Positions 20,373 through 31,285 of a stretch of 64,000 nucleotides of DNA are shown one piece after another (the stretch's first letter is position 1; every line of letters begins with the position of its first letter). The notes beneath the pieces were generated by a model. That model was given only the letters and a program-made list of their open reading frames with translations. It searched no databases and had not been told where the DNA came from. This DNA comes from Cyanophora paradoxa (Eukaryota > Glaucocystophyceae > Cyanophorales > Cyanophoraceae). Location: NCBI GenBank assembly GCA_004431415.1, contig QPMI01000219.1:62001-126000 (forward strand), given 5' to 3'. The position numbers and the translations under genes are program-made.

Positions 20373-20524
20373 GTTGACAAGGTTTGGGTGCGCGTTGCAC
20401 GGAGAAGCGGCTGATCGCTTCTTTATGCTTTGGTTTGGTGTTCTAGCGTCTTTCGCAGGCCGGAGAGGCCTGGATTTGCTGTTTCGGGCGCGCTGTACAA
20501 ATTTTCCGGGGTACCGGACCGGCC

Positions 20525-20540
20525 CACACTGAACAAGAAG
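20525..20540. repeat. Right target-site duplication of the retrotransposon
   Basis: Exact repeat of 12071-12086. The gene fragment resumes here with ATGGCAGTGCTTGG. Confidence 0.9.
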
Positions 20541-20652
20541 ATGGCAGTGCTTGGTTTCAGGACCCAAGATATATATACCAGCACCAACTATAATGTTGTA
20601 GCGGGGGACACGTTTGTTCAAGAGAGCGGCTCCACTCTGAATAAAAGGATAC

Positions 20653-21250
20653 GAACATGCACAAGGCACTTGCCTTGTGCACCCTGGCATGTGCACCCTG
20701 CACCAGCAAGTCACTCAGTGGAAGGCCCCAGGTTTGGGATCTGCCACAAAATAGAAGAAAGATGCACCCCAAATCTCTCTGGGGGAATATGCATGAGGCA
20801 AGCCTTCGGCAGATGACCCACCAACCTGCAAGCCACTCAGTCAAAGGCCCCAGGTTTCTGATCCGCCACAAAATTGAAGACAAATGAACCCCAAATCTCT
20901 CCTGGGGAATAGGTTTGAGGTTTCCAGTCACTCAGTCAAAGGCCCCAGGTTTCCAATCTGCCACAAAAAAGAAGAAAGATGCACTCCAAATGTCTCTGGG
21001 GGAATATGCACAAGGTGCTAGCCTTAGGCAGATGACCCACCTCAAAGCAAGTAGCTCAGTCAAAGGGCCCAGGTTTCCTATCTGCCAGACAAAAGAAGAA
21101 AGATGCACCCCAAATCTCTCTGGGGGAATATGCACAAGGCGCTAGCCTTAGGCAGATGACCCACCTAAAAGCAAGTTACTCAGTCAAAGGCCCCAGGTTT
21201 CCGATCTGCCAGAAAAAAAGAGGAAATATGCACCCCAAATCTCTCTGTGG
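20653..21250 (+). repeat. Satellite A units continuing the 967-bp array
   Basis: About five units lie between the restored copy 6 and copy 7, in the same order and orientation as before the retrotransposon, including the perfect TGCACAAGGC, ACTT, GCCTTGTGCA hairpin near 20658. Confidence 0.88.
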
Positions 21251-21613
21251 GGCAATTTTAGGTCAATTCGGATTAGTGCAGGATATTACACGAAGGACGA
21301 TTTGGCAGCTGAAATTACGAAAGTGCTGTCCAGTAAAAACAACAGTGATGACGCCAATGGGTTTGAACTTGGCAACTATGTGAAGTGCAGGTACAGCAAC
21401 ACTGTAGGTGCATACGAATTTTACAGTAATATTGTGTTCTTCCTGATTTTTTGGTTGAAACCATTGAAGAACACGAACAATAGCCAGAAGAACACACTGA
21501 ACAAGAAGATGGCAGTGCTTGGTTTCAGGACCCAAGATATATATACCAGCACCAACTATGACGTTGTAGCGGGGGACACCTTTGTTCAAGAGAGCGGCTC
21601 CACTCTGAATAAA
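21251..21613 (+). pseudogene. Virion-like gene fragment, array copy 7, interrupted at its end
   Basis: Keeps the intron and the GAAAGTGCTG variant. Ends at TCCACTCTGAATAAA, where a 540-bp sequence is inserted; the last bases of the fragment resume at 22154. Confidence 0.85.
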
Positions 21614-22153
21614 CGACGTGCTTCTGAGCACTCGGGCGGCCCGGGGCCTCCCAACCCCCGCCGCAGCGGACTCCCCGCGCGCGCGCGCGCCAGCTGGAGG
21701 AGGTATCTCTCGGCCGAGGAGCACAGGTCGCCGGCTGCGGCCGGCGATGCTGTGCGCCCGCCGGTTTTCACCCGGGCTCTCACGGGCTCCGGTTTCCGGC
21801 CCTCCCTGGGGTTAGTCGGCTTTGCTCTCTTAGTGCGCTTCTTCCCTGCCAAATTGAGGGCTATAGTTCAGGCTCAGCCGCTTCGACCTCATCCTCGCTT
21901 ATACATCGGTCCTCTCTGTAGGCGCCCTTGTCCTGAGGGGGGTTATAGTAGCTCTGCTCTGCTTCGGCTCTCTAGGCAGGTGTAGGCAGTGTTTCTAGGC
22001 AGGTATAGGCCCCTTTCTCCAGTACAATAGCTCCACCCGGTCCGATGTCCGAAAGGCTTGTTCCCGTAGGCTCATCTCTCGACTTGACACAGATGGACAC
22101 TGCAGTCATATCCCTAGCCATTTGTCTCGGTGTGTGCGAATTCATTTGTTAAG
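21614..22153. mobile_element. 540-bp insertion with 15-bp target-site duplication, family unknown
   Basis: The array sequence TCCACTCTGAATAAA occurs at 21599-21613 and again at 22154-22168, and between them is sequence not seen elsewhere in the window. It begins CGACGTGCTTCTGAG, has a (CG)n run near 21680, two similar CTCTAGGCAGGTGTAGG and TTCTAGGCAGGTATAGG strings near 21970-22010, and ends CATTTGTTAAG. It lacks poly(A), poly(T), terminal inverted repeats and a tRNA-like promoter that I can recognise. The 15-bp duplication suggests target-primed retrotransposition, perhaps of a non-autonomous element. Confidence 0.7.
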
Positions 22154-22670
22154 TCCACTCTGAATAAAAGGATACGAACATGCACAAGGCACTTGCCTTG
22201 TGCACCCTGGCATGTGCACCCTGCACCAGCAAGTCACTCAGTGGAAGACCCCAGGTTTGGGATCTGCCACAAAATAGAAGAAAGATGCACCCCAAATCTC
22301 TCTGGGGGAATATGCATGAGGCTAGCCTTAGGCAGATGACCCACCCACCTGCAAGCCACTCAGTCAAAGGCCCCAGATTTCTGATCCGCCACAAAATTGA
22401 AGATTGATGCACCCCAAATCTCTCTGGGGGAATATGCACAAGGCGCTAGCCTAAGGCAGATGAACCCACCCACCAGCAAATCACTCAGTCAAAGGCCCCA
22501 GGTTTCTGATTCGCCACAAAATAGAAGAAAGATGCACCCCAAATCTCTCTGGGGGAATATTTCATGAGGCTAGCCTTAGGCAGATGACCCACCCACCTGC
22601 AAGCCACTCAGTCAAAGGCCCCAGGTTTCTGATCCGCCACAAAATTGAAGATGGATGCACCCCAAATCTC
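22154..22670 (+). repeat. Satellite A units, right edge of the array
   Basis: About four units follow the resumed tail of the gene fragment. The array then passes, within AAATCTCTAAGAGGGACC near 22670, into satellite B. Confidence 0.85.
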
Positions 22671-25322
22671 TAAGAGGGACCACAGCAGAGGCCCTCTAAG
22701 AGGTGCTGCCCTTCGAGGTGTGACCCCCACACAGAGTGTGGGGGCTTGAATGTATCCTGGGTTCACTCCTTCTCAGTACTTGTCAGTTTGAATTCCCGTG
22801 GGGCCCACAACAGCAAGGTCAGGTGCACACAAAAACTTTCCAGGGGGAACATGCACAAGGCGCTAGCCTTAGGCAGGTGCACCCTTCCCAGCAGAGGCCC
22901 TGCAATAGGCTCAGCTTTTCGAAGTGGGGCCCCAACACAGTGTTTGGGGGCTTGAATGTTTCCTGGGTTCACTCCTTAGCCCTGGTCAGTTTGAATTCCT
23001 GTTGGGCCCTAAACAGGAAGGTCAGGTGGGCCCACAACAGGAAAGTCAGGTGCACACAAAAACTTTCCAGGGGGAACACGCATAAGGCGCTATCCTTAGG
23101 CAGTCGCACCCTTCCCAGCAGAGGACCTGCAAGAGGCTCGGCTCTTCAAAGTGGGGCCCCCACACAGAGTGTGGGGGCTTGAATGTTTCCTGGGTTCACT
23201 CCTTCTTAGCCCTGGTCAGTTTGAATTCCTGTTGGGCCCTAAACAGGAAGGTCAGGTGGGCCCATAACAGGAAGGTCAGGTGCACACAAAACCTTTCCAG
23301 GGGGAACGTGCACAAGCGCTAGCCTTAGGCAGGTGCACCCTTCCCAGCAGAGGCCTTTTAAGAGGCTCTGCCCTTCCAAGTGGGACCCACCGAGTGTTTG
23401 GGGACTTGAATGTTTCCTGGGTACACTCCTTAGCCCTGGTCAGTTTGAATTCCCGTTGGGCCCTAAACAGGAAGGTCAGGTGCACACAAAAACTTTCCAG
23501 GGGGAACATGCACAAGGCGCTAGCCTTACGCAGGTGCACCCTTCCCAGCAGAGGACCTCCAAGAGGCTTGGCTCTTCAAAGTGGGGCCCCCACACAGAGT
23601 GTGGGGGCTTGAATGTTTCCTGGGTTCACTCCTTCTTAGCCCTGGTCAGTTTGAATTCCTGTTGGGCCCTAAACAGGAAGGTCGGGTGGGCCCGTAACAG
23701 GAAGGTCAGGTGCACACAAAACCTTTCCAGGGGGAACATGCACAAGCGCTAGCCTTACGCAGGTGCACCCTGCCCAGCAGAGGCCCTCTAAGAGGTGCTG
23801 CCCTTCGAGGTGTGACCCCCACACAGAGTGTGGGGGCTTGAATGTATCCTGGGTTCACTCCTTCTCAGTACTTGTCAGTTTGAATTCCCGTGGGGCCCAC
23901 AACAGCAAGGTCAGGTGCACACAAAAACTTTCCAGGGGGAACATGCACAAGGCGCTAGCCTTAGGCAGGTGCACCCTTCCCAGCAGAGGCCCTGCAAGAG
24001 GCTCAGCTTTTCGAAGTGGGGCCCCCACACAGTGTTTGGGGGCTTGAATGTTTCCTGGGTTCACTCCTTAGCCCTGGTCAGTTTGAATTCCTGTTGGGCC
24101 CTAAACAGGAAGGTCAGGTGGGCCCACAACAGGAAAGTCAGGTGCACACAAAAACTTTCCAGGGGGAACACGCATAAGGCGCTATTCTCAGGCAGTTGCA
24201 CCCTTCCCAGCAGAGGACCTGCAAGAGGCTTGGCTCTTCAAAGTGGGGCCCCCACACAGAGTGTGGGGGCTTGAGTGTTTCCTGGGTTCACTCCTTCTTA
24301 GCCCTGGTCAGTTTGAATTCCTCTTGGGCCCTAAACAGGAAGGTCGGGTGGGCCCATAACAGGAAGGTCAGGTGCACACAAAACCTTTCCAGGGGGAACA
24401 TGCACAAGGCGCTAGCCTTAGGCAGGTGCACCCTTCCCAGCAGAAGCCTTTTAAGAGGCTCTGCCCTTCCAAGTGGGACCCCCACCGAGTGTTTGGGGAC
24501 TTGAATGTTTCCAGGGTTCACTCCCTCTTAGCCCTGGTCACTTTGAATTCCCGTTGGGCCCACAAAAGCAAGGTCAGATGCACACAAAAACTTTCCAGGG
24601 GGAACATGCACAAGCGCTAGCCTTACGCAGGTGCACCCTTCCCAGCAGAGGCCTTTTAAGAGGCTCTGCCCTTCCAAGTGGGACCCACCGAGTGTTTGGG
24701 GACTGGAATGTTTCCTGGGTACACTCCTTAGCCCTGGTCAGTTTGAATTCCCGTTGGGCCCTAAACAGGAAGGTCAGGTGCACACAAAAACTTTCCAGGG
24801 GGAACATGCACAAGGCGCTAGCCTTACGCAGGTGCACCCTTCCCAGCAGAGGACCTCCAAGAGGCTTGGCTCTTCAAAGTGGGGCCCCCACACAGAGTGT
24901 GGGGGCTTGAATGTTTCCTGGGTTCACTCCTTCTTAGCCCTGGTCAGTTTGAATTCCTGTTGGGCCCTAAACAGGAAGGCCGGGTGGGCCCATAACAGGA
25001 AGGTCAGGTGCACACAAAACCTTTCCAGGGGGAACATGCACAAGGCGCTAGCCTTAGGCAGGTGCACCCTGCCCAGCAGAGGCCCTCTAAGAGGTGCTGC
25101 CCTTCGAGGTGTGACCCCCACACAGAGTGTGGGGGCTTGAATGTATCCTGGGTTCACTCCTTCTCAGTACTTGTCAGTTTGAATTCCCGTTGGGCCCACA
25201 ACAGCAAGGTCAGGTGCACACAAAAACTTTCCAGGGGGAACATGCACAAGGCGCTAGCCTTAGGCAGGTGCACCCTTCCCAGCAGAGGCCCTGCAAGAGG
25301 CTCAGCTTTTCGAAGTGGGGCC
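22671..25322 (+). repeat. Satellite B minisatellite array
   Basis: Units of roughly 130-190 bp contain CCCAGCAGAGGCC, AGTGTGGGGGCTTGAATGT, TCCTGGGTTCACTCC, CAGTTTGAATTCC, GGGCCC, GGTCAGGTGCACACAAAA, CTTTCCAGGGGGAACATG and the core GCACAAGGCGCTAGCCTTA. A higher-order period is visible: 22736 matches 23828 (1092 bp) and 23333 matches 24631 (1298 bp). The block from GGGGGAA through GGCAG is the same as in satellite A; the rest of the unit is unrelated. It ends abruptly inside a unit at GTGGGGCCGAGACC. Confidence 0.88.
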
Positions 25323-25640
25323 GAGACCGCAGCGTGCCCACGTACTGTTAGCATTTGCTCCAAAGATGCTAAACCAATAATTGGAATGCTCTCCGCGCGC
25401 GGCAAAGCACAGCAACCCGATCGGCGCCGAAGATTTGATCCAGCCCAGCCCACTGCGAATTCCGTTAAACGTTGCAATTGCGTCAGCGCTGACCCCGGGC
25501 CCTGTGCCACGACGTGCCTGCGTACTGCTAGCGTATGCTCCAAAGATGTTGAATGAATATTCAGAATATTCGAATTCAGGCACGGGAACCCGGTCGGCAC
25601 CAAGATTTGATTTTAATCAACTGCAATTGCAAGCTATAGC
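25323..25640. repeat. Two diverged tandem copies of a ~190-bp sequence
   Basis: Both copies contain GTACTG-TAGC-T-TGCTCCAAAGATG near 25341 and 25530, and CGGTCGGC or CGATCGGC followed by AAGATTTGAT near 25420 and 25590. No coding potential was recognised. Confidence 0.55.
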
Positions 25641-25681
25641 TAAGTCTTTCCGAGTTCTGGCAGAGCACTGCGGCACTCTAG

Positions 25682-25858
25682 ATCTCCTTTCCTCTCCTCC
25701 CCTCTTCATCCTTTCTGCTCCTCTCCTCTCCTCTGCTCTCCTCTCCTCGCCCCTCCTTCCCTCTCCTCTCCTCTCCTAGATCTCCTCTCATCTCGTCTCC
25801 GGACCGTCTCAGAGTCTCATCTCGTCCTCTAGATCTCCTCATGATCACCTCTCCTCTC
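25682..25858. repeat. CT-rich low-complexity tract
   Basis: Nearly pure pyrimidine strand with CTCCT and CTCTC units, interrupted by AGATCTCCTC motifs. Could adopt triplex structure; no function is assigned. Confidence 0.85.
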
Positions 25859-26965
25859 GGCCGTCGGCGAGCAGTGCCTCACTGGTGGCTCGGTCGCATG
25901 CCCGTTGCCCTTAAACCCAGCCCGTGGAGCTGCTTGTGCAGCGATTGTGCCGCTTTCATCGGTGCCAGGCGCAGCAGCGCCTTGCCGACACATGAGGAGG
26001 GCCGCGTGGACAGCCATGCTCGCAGCGCAAAGAGGCGTGCGATTGAGAGGCGCGCAAAGAGCGATCACGAGGCTCTCATGATCAGCCCCAACATCCAATC
26101 TGGTACGGCAGTTCCTGCTTAACTTTGCACCGCTACGAACTTCAAATGACGTAGAATCAAGTAGAATCAGAAACGCAAACCCCGCCGCCGACTGCAGACA
26201 CAAAGCGACCGCCAGGTACCATTTACTGCAACCAACTCCGCATGAGCCCGTCAAGCACCTGACAATCGTTGCCAGCTGCGAATGTGGACCCTCCGCTCAT
26301 GCGGGCACGGTAACTTCACGAAAGTTCTGCGCAAAAACAAAACCAATAACAAACTACAGGAACCCGATGCCCATCTCCACTTAAGGCTGCCACGATTAAA
26401 TACCTCAGCGTAGATCTGCTGCATTCGTACATGTACACACTTGACAACAGTCCCCCGTTCTACCGCCTCTTCACCTGCGCCCCATGGCCCCGACTGCATG
26501 CCCCCTGCCCGTCCGCGCCTCTAGCTCGCATGCGCAGCGCCCGTCCGCGCCTCGCCCGAAGACCAGTCATAGCTATAGGCCCTGGCCTATCCCGCCCCGC
26601 TGCGCCTCGGCTGTCCTCCCGGCCGCGGCCCCCCGCCGTGCCGCATGGTGCCCATCCACGTGCAAGCCTCGCCCCAAGGCCCGTCGTAGGGCCCGGGCCC
26701 GGCACATGGGCCGCACGCATTGGCAGGGCTACCACACGTGAGTGTGGACTTGTTAATATTCTGCATGAAAAATCAAAATTATTAATTAAAGTTAACTCAA
26801 AATTATCTCAACTTCGAGAAATCAAATTAGTCGGGGCCGGCCGTGGCCGGCGGCGGCCTGGACCAGGCCAGGGCGCCGGCGCTGGCCCCGGTCCGAGGGC
26901 ACCCTGCATATGGGGATGCGCATGCGCAGGCTTCGAAAGCCCGGGCAGGGCCGCTGCTCTCCGAA
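25859..26965. other. Region without recognised genes
   Basis: GC-rich at 26480-26740 and AT-rich at about 26755-26830 (TTATTAATTAAAG). ORFs here lack recognisable domains. It ends at the left inverted repeat. Confidence 0.4.
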
Positions 26966-29900
26966 GCTCCCACCACTACTTATATGCAGAAAGCAGTCAT
27001 ACAGAAAACGCATTGCCAGCAAAAAATGCATGTGCGCGAAGGCAGCGCAGCCCTATCAATAGCTAGCACTGAGAAAACGAGTTGCAGCTGCTGCCCCCAC
27101 CTCTAAGCCATACTCCTGAAAACAGCGAGCTCCTGACCCGCTGCCCTGCAAGCAGGACAATCGCTGGTCGCTGCGAGCACGCGAGTGTCAAAAACGAGCT
27201 GTGCGCCTCGGCAAGTGAAGGGAGCAGCGCTAGCAGACCGGCTCAGACGTGAAGTGATGCAACCCGCACAAGGTCATGCGGCACCTCGCGACGCTCGTTG
27301 CGCTGTGCGCGTCGCGGTCAGCGAACGACAAGGTTGGCATGCGCGCGCACGGCTGTGCACCTCGGCAAAGAGAAGTGGCAGAAGAACGGATCCGGAGTGA
27401 CAGCGGCACCATCCCCGCCCGTAGCCGAGGGCGAGGACGAGGCGCTCGCTGCGCTCGGAGCGTCAAGCGAAAGAGGAGAAGAACGCGCGCCTGTGAAAAG
27501 ACCGCACCCGTCCGAGCTCCCGCGGCAAGAAGTGCGAGATGCTGGCTGCGCGTGAACGGCACCCGCTGCGCTGCGCGCGTCCCCGGTGTCAGAACAAGAT
27601 CAAGGCGAGAGTAGCGGAAACAAGAACGAGCACCTAGCCTGCGGGAGAAGGAGCCAGGCGAGCTGCGAGTGTTGGAAGAGACAGGACCCGGAACCGGGCG
27701 AAGCGCGCCGTGTTAGCGAGGCTCGTGCGTTAGCATCGTCCGCGAGGTTTCTTGACCAGCGGGACCGCTTCCCGCCCGGCCGCCAAGAGTGCCAGCGAGC
27801 AAGTCGCGGCCGCCACTTGGCCGTGCTCGCGGGGCTCAGTCGTGCGTGTTCCCTGACATGCAAGCAGGATGAGCGATCGAAGGAAACAGACGGAAACCAG
27901 AAACACCTTGCTTCGCATCGGCAGGGGCCTCGCCTTTCTGCGCGGGCCTGTCAAAGCAACATTAGCTGACCGGCGGCGGCCGGGCAACGAGTAGAGATTA
28001 AGGGCGGAAGGAGGTCGAAAACGACGCGTTCGAGAGCGTTCGTGGCCGCGGCCGAACCCAGCAGCAGGGGCAGCGACAGTCTGCGTTTGAAATCACACCC
28101 AGCACGAGCCGGGCGAGAGCCTCAAGGCGCAAGAGGTGCATCGTTCTCTCTCAAAGTGGCCGCGTTCGCTGCGGCAACAGCACCACTGCTCGGCCTGTTC
28201 ACAGAGTCAGGGAGTCCGGCTGCGCGGCGAAGCCCAGAACCGACGCACCGAGCCGCCGTGCTGCCAGGAGTTGCAACTATCTGGCAAGGCCGTCTGCCGC
28301 CGCGAGGGCCAGCCGACGCAGTCACCGCGGCCGGTTGCCGGTCGGCAAGTTGGGACCCGGGGTACGACAACGAATTCCCTTGGAGACCGGCCTAGGCCTA
28401 GGCCTAGGTCTGGTCATGTGCGTTCCTCGCTTCGATCCGCCTTCCAATGCATCAAACCCTCTCAATAAGGAGCAGTTCATGACGTGGCACGCATTGCTGG
28501 TGCTCGTGCAGCTTAATGAGTCACAGGCCCCCCCCTTGGCGAAAAAAGGTGCTAGCGCCTAATGGCTTTAGATCTAAACTCGGATTGTTTCAAAATCAGA
28601 GAGAGGACCCTCGAAAGCTTTGACGACTTCATTTTGACGGTAATCAGCAATTCCAGGAATGACTTCTTTCAGTACTGAAGAGAAGATGAGCTGTTCATCA
28701 AGTCACCAGACTGTGCTCATGATGTGCTCATGAGACACATGAAGGTGCACCGACGTTCCGGGAATCGGCAGACCGGCCAAAAAATATATTCCTGTAATCT
28801 GGAAGTTAAGGGCTTTCTAAAGATGTATTTAGCGTGTCTTGAGTCGATGCTGGCAACCCGTGAGAGCATTGCATGTTTCAACCATGGCCCCTGCATGATC
28901 TCAGCGAAAACTCGTATTGGGCCTTCCGAAAGCTGCTTTAAATCACTCATATAATCAATACCTTACTTCACGAGTGATTGAGATCATATGGATGCGCTTC
29001 TGCAGAGACTAATTTGGTCATTTTCACTTTTTTGCCCCCCCTTGATTTCAGCCACAAGAGAGTACGTTCAGAGGGTCAAGAGTCACAGCTTAGTGCTGAA
29101 ACAATTACTATGTGCCTAAATACAACCAAACGAAGCATTCGCTTCACTGTTCGCACATGTAGCAGCCCGAAATGCATTTTTCAAGGAAACTCGACGATAA
29201 TGGCCGTCATTCCTTCCCCCCCCTTTTTTTACGGACGATACCCAGCGGTGCCAGCTGCAGCTGCTGCGCTTGCGCCCTTGGCCTCAAGTTCGCTCGGCTG
29301 GCTGCAGTGCAGAGTCTGCAGCTCCTCAGCTTCCAACTCCAGCTCCCTTCGTGCTCGGGCCAGATGCGCGTCGCACCTCGCAGACTTGGCGGCCGCTCGT
29401 GGCACGCAGCGCGCGGCTATTTTGCCAGCCAGAGGGTGTTGCCGCAGGACTGGCCTCCGCCTTGACTGCATCCGTGCGCCCCGCGCGCTGACTTGCTTGT
29501 TCCCAACCGCCCGTACTCGCTGTGCTCGCCAAGTTCCTCGCCTACCTGTCCGGTTACTCGCCGTACGTCTCACTCACGCCCGCAGATCGCCGTCTCTGAC
29601 CCGCGGCCTGTTAGGAGCGTTCACGCTGGCCGCCGCTGACTTCGAGCTCTCGCACGCTTCTGTGCGCGAAGCGTTCCTCTAAGATGGGCCCGGCCCGCAG
29701 TGCATGTGGGTCTGGACTCGCCGGGCGCTGCGTGCGCGCGGAACGACGCCGAACTCCCGATTGGCGGTCGTCTCGGGTGCGCCTCCCAAGCATAGCTTGG
29801 GGCCAGCGGCGCGCGAATGCATAGCTGACGATGCGCAGGACGTAACCCGGCGCGGCCTTCGGCGGCGCGGCTTGCCGTACGGGGCAGCAGCGGACGGCGG

Positions 29901-30209
29901 CGGCACGGCTCGCGGGACGGGGCGGCGGCGCGGCGGGCGGCGGCGCGGCTCGCGGGACGGAGCCGCGGCGCAGCGGGCAGCGGGGTGGCTCGCGGAACGG
30001 GGCGGCGGCCGGCAAGCCGCGTCGCCGCCCGCTGCGCCGCCGTCCCAGCGAGCCGCCCCGCCGCCCGCCGCCGACACCCGCCGCGAAAGGAGTCCCGCAC
30101 CCGGGCGGGGCGGGGCGGAGCTGCGTGGCTTGGCCGGGCCGGGGCACCGGCCGGGCGCCGGCACAGGGGGCGCCGGTGCGGCTCGCTGTACGGGGCGGAG
30201 GCCCGGGGG
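26966..30209 (+). repeat. Left arm of ~3.2-kb inverted repeat
   Basis: Reads as the reverse complement of 38208-41471 with few differences. The left end (CCCACCACTACTTATATGCAG) pairs with CTGTATATAGTGGTGAG at 41455-41471; the inner end (CACCGGCCGGGCGCCGGC) pairs with the segment near 38260. Differences noted: a ~21-bp indel near 29620 versus 38795, and a 1-bp indel near 28730. The arms enclose about 8.0 kb. The arm includes a small ORF (28574-28950), a palindromic CCTAGGCCTAGGCCTAGG near 28393 and GC-rich sequence without recognised domains. No target duplication was found outside the arms. Confidence 0.88.
28574..28950 (-). pseudogene. Arm-encoded small protein, left copy (frameshift plus in-frame TGA)
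   Basis: Counterpart of the right-arm ORF at 39483-39860. Begins MSDLKQLSEGPIRVFAE and continues RHAKYIFRKPLTSRL. This copy lacks one base (CTCATGAGCAC versus CTCATTGAGCAC), so the frame breaks before the shared TGA. Downstream the frame SVLKEVIPGIADYR is still present. Function not recognised. Confidence 0.5.
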
Positions 30210-30832
30210 GCGGCGGCGGGGCTCGCTGGACGGGGCAGGGGCGCCGCGGTCGGCTCGCTGTACGGGGCGGAGGCGCGGCAGGCGGCGGCGCGGCTCGCCG
30301 GACGCGGACGAGGCGCAACTCGCCGTACAGGGCGCACTCAGGAGGCGCGGCGGGCGGCGGCGCGGCTCGCCGGACGGGGCGGAGTGCAGGCTCGGCATGT
30401 TGCGGCGTGGCTCGCGCCTTGCCGGGGCTAGCCGGCCCGCCGCCCGCTGCGTCGCCAACCTGTCCCGCGAGCCGCTCCGACGCCGTCTGCTGCTGCCCGG
30501 CCTTGCAGTACGCCTCGTTCCCGTTCCCTCGTTCAAGCCGTGCCGCCGCCCGGAGGGGTCTGCCCGCCGTGCCTCGGGCCGGCCGCCCCCGGCAAGGCGC
30601 GAGCCACGCCGCAAGGCGCGAGCCACGCCGCAACATGCCGAGCCTGCACTCCGCCCCGTCCGGCGAGCCGCGCCGCCGCCCACCGTGCCTCCTGAGTGCG
30701 CCCTGTACGGCGAGTTGCGCCTCGTCCGCGTCCGGCGAGCCGCGCCGCCGCCTGCCGCGCCTCCGCCCCGTACAGCGAGCCGACCGCGGCGCCCCTGCCC
30801 CGTCCAGCGAGCCCCGCCGCCGCCCCCCGGTA
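30205..30832. repeat. Local palindrome, ~220-bp arms
   Basis: The segment 30205-30425 (repeated GGCTCGC, GGACGGGGCGGA units) returns as its reverse complement at about 30595-30832, around a ~170-bp loop. The arms are made of short GC-rich repeats, so the long ORFs in all frames are not credible genes. Confidence 0.75.
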
Positions 30833-31285
30833 CCTAGCAGCAAGTGTCTCTCGCGCGGTAATACAAATGCGCGTGCAGACATGCAAAAGGGCTGCGCAGA
30901 TGCGCAGTCGGTGCAGTTTCTGCACAACCGTACAGAAATGGGCATGCTGATGTATTTGGCGCAGCTGGCCGCATGCAGTCGCGATCGTGTGCAGTCACAG
31001 CCACATGCGGACGAAATCGCATGCAGCTACTGCGCGCGGATGGAAACGCACGCAGCAGCTGCGCGCAGTTGCGTCCGCGTGGCTGCATCTGCACTCGGCA
31101 GCTGCGTGCAGCTGCATCCGCACGGCTGCACGCGCACAAGGCTGCATCTGGATCCGGATCCGGATCCCGGATCCGGGATCCCGGATCCCGGATCCCGGAT
31201 CCCGGATCCGAAAATAATATAAAAATATTAAAAATATTAAAATAAATTAATTAATTTTTAAATTGAGGGGGGGGGGGGGGGGGCG
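30833..31285 (+). repeat. Palindromic module, copy 1: CTGCA block, (GGATCCC)n, AT-rich, poly(G)
   Basis: Starts GGTACCTAGCAGCAAGTGTC, passes through GCAGCTGC and CTGCATC motifs, then a GGATCC/GGATCCC array at about 31148-31209, then ~55 bp of AT-rich sequence (AAAATATTAAAATA), then about 17 G. Copy 2 is at 33612-34067, and a diverged inverted copy is at 37722-38207. Confidence 0.75.

Larger units (their letters stand above)
12087..20524 (-). mobile_element. Full-length non-LTR retrotransposon (APE endonuclease, RT, RNase H), poly(T)-tailed
   Basis: An 8438-bp insertion in a satellite unit, flanked by a 16-bp target-site duplication, which indicates target-primed insertion. The coding strand is minus: 5' end at 20524, 3' end at 12087. 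In order it encodes a long N-terminal region with hydrophobic segments, an apurinic-type endonuclease, a reverse transcriptase, and, in further reading frames, an RNase H with a zinc-knuckle tail. The 3' end on the coding strand is a hairpin (CGGA, CCTA, TCCG), AGCAAA and nine T; there is no poly(A) tail. The coding region is broken by one in-frame TAG at 16464-16466 and by at least one, probably two, frame changes between about 15115 and 15265, so this copy is inactive unless those are assembly errors. Domain order fits I-like or other RNase H-bearing LINE clades; the clade is not determined. Confidence 0.9.
11829..20652 (+). pseudogene. Virion-like gene fragment, array copy 6, split by the retrotransposon
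   Basis: The left part is 11829-12086 and the right part 20525-20652. Removing the 8438-bp insertion and one copy of the 16-bp duplication restores a continuous fragment and a spacing of 968 bp to the next copy, matching the 967-bp array period. Confidence 0.88.

Noticed and set aside
20530-20714. N-terminal extension of the LINE ORF beyond 20524
   Set aside because: This part is antisense translation of the satellite and gene fragment outside the target-site duplication.
28540-28565. Further solitary satellite core (GGTGCTAGCGCCTAATGG), also in the right arm near 39875
   Set aside because: Only about ten bases match the core; too short to separate from chance.
29611-30945. Long overlapping ORFs of 238-444 codons in several frames
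   Set aside because: They follow short GC-rich inverted repeats, are open in many frames at once, and are reproduced at 33.2 and 38.2 kb as repeat copies.
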